Shown piece by piece: positions 54,905 to 55,107 of a DNA stretch of 55,107 nucleotides. The notes beneath the pieces were generated by a model, which was given only the letters and a program-made list of their open reading frames with translations, made no database searches and was not told where the DNA came from. A program made the position numbers and the translations under genes. Within the stretch, counting starts at the first letter, position 1. The number at the start of each line of letters is the position of its first letter. The stretch covers positions 1 through 55,107 of the forward strand of contig CAACVY010000008.1 in assembly GCA_900661335.1 (NCBI GenBank), written 5' to 3'. Source of the DNA: an uncultured bacterium. Lineage in GTDB: Bacteria > Verrucomicrobiota > Kiritimatiellia > PWTM01.

Positions 54905-55107
54905 CCTCCGCTGGAGACAGCCTACGCGGGTCCGGGCACACTCGGTCGACTGATGAATGCGAGAGCCGCAAGCGCCTAGGACCCGGTCGCGTTCGCGATC
55001 CATGCGTTCGTGCAGCCCACCTGCGCTCAGCGCAACCGACCACACACTCAGTTTGCGCAAATGCATGTCCGCTCAGGCGCTGGGCTAAGCTCCGTCGCGT
55101 CCAACAC
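54905..55107. other. Window end, no gene recognised
   Basis: The last 200 bp hold no supported coding frame, tRNA or clear terminator. Confidence 0.5.

Overview
The window is a GC-rich bacterial chromosome segment of about 55 kb. It is densely coded on both strands and carries four tRNA genes and no rRNA, phage, CRISPR or intact insertion sequence. The gene mix points to the PVC group, most likely Verrucomicrobiota. It includes two DUF1080 (3-keto-disaccharide hydrolase-like) proteins, a Tat-exported Gfo/Idh/MocA oxidoreductase with a HEAT-like partner, a type III glutamine synthetase, an ECF sigma factor paired with an anti-sigma-like membrane protein, TonB-like membrane proteins carrying squalene-cyclase-like repeats, and a P-domain subtilase with a verrucomicrobial style of C-terminus. 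The taxonomy is an inference from gene content; no marker gene settles it.

Layout. 0.1-2.4 kb (minus): an EamA transporter and an exported PQQ-type beta-propeller. 2.7-6.1 kb (plus): a tight operon of a eukaryote/Bacteroidetes-style ketol-acid reductoisomerase, a UroD/MtaA-like protein fused to a thioredoxin-like domain, and a CobW-type GTPase. 6.3-7.5 kb: tRNA-Leu and a lone ABC ATPase. 8.1-8.75 kb: a cluster of tRNA-fMet-derived repeats flanking a small GIY-YIG nuclease gene, next to the intact initiator tRNA. 8.8-11.7 kb: DUF1080, CYTH and a second UroD-like protein. 11.9-15.9 kb (minus): bifunctional homocysteine methyltransferase/MTHFR and GSIII. 16.5-21.5 kb: tRNA-Arg, a large kexin-like protease, an FHA protein and a prepilin-like protein. 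21.4-25.5 kb: a glycosyltransferase, a zinc ribbon, a MORN/YwqK-like protein, an oligoribonuclease-like protein and phosphomannomutase. 25.9-30.1 kb: NrfHA nitrite reductase and a triheme peroxidase. 30.3-39.3 kb (minus): arginine decarboxylase, then a four-gene oligopeptide ABC operon whose two ATPases are fused. 39.5-43.9 kb: the TonB-like/cyclase-repeat and sigma/anti-sigma locus. 43.9-50.4 kb: tRNA-Thr and a sulfur amino-acid operon led by an Rrf2 regulator. 50.4-54.9 kb: an acyltransferase, then the DUF1080-HEAT-Gfo/Idh-TorF-like run.

How they fit together. The segment is rich in one-carbon and sulfur chemistry: MetY, CBS, a gamma-family transsulfuration enzyme, CysK, a homocysteine methyltransferase/MTHFR fusion and two UroD-fold proteins, one with its own G3E GTPase. 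The most unusual locus is at 39.5-43.9 kb. There an ECF sigma gene overlaps a gene whose product joins an anti-sigma-like N-terminus, a TonB-like membrane helix and an extracytoplasmic QW-repeat domain. A divergent gene encodes the same helix-plus-repeat architecture without the anti-sigma part. The second is the tRNA-fMet repeat/GIY-YIG cluster. All four tRNA genes have a recognisable promoter with a 17-bp spacer, which supports sigma70-like consensus use here.
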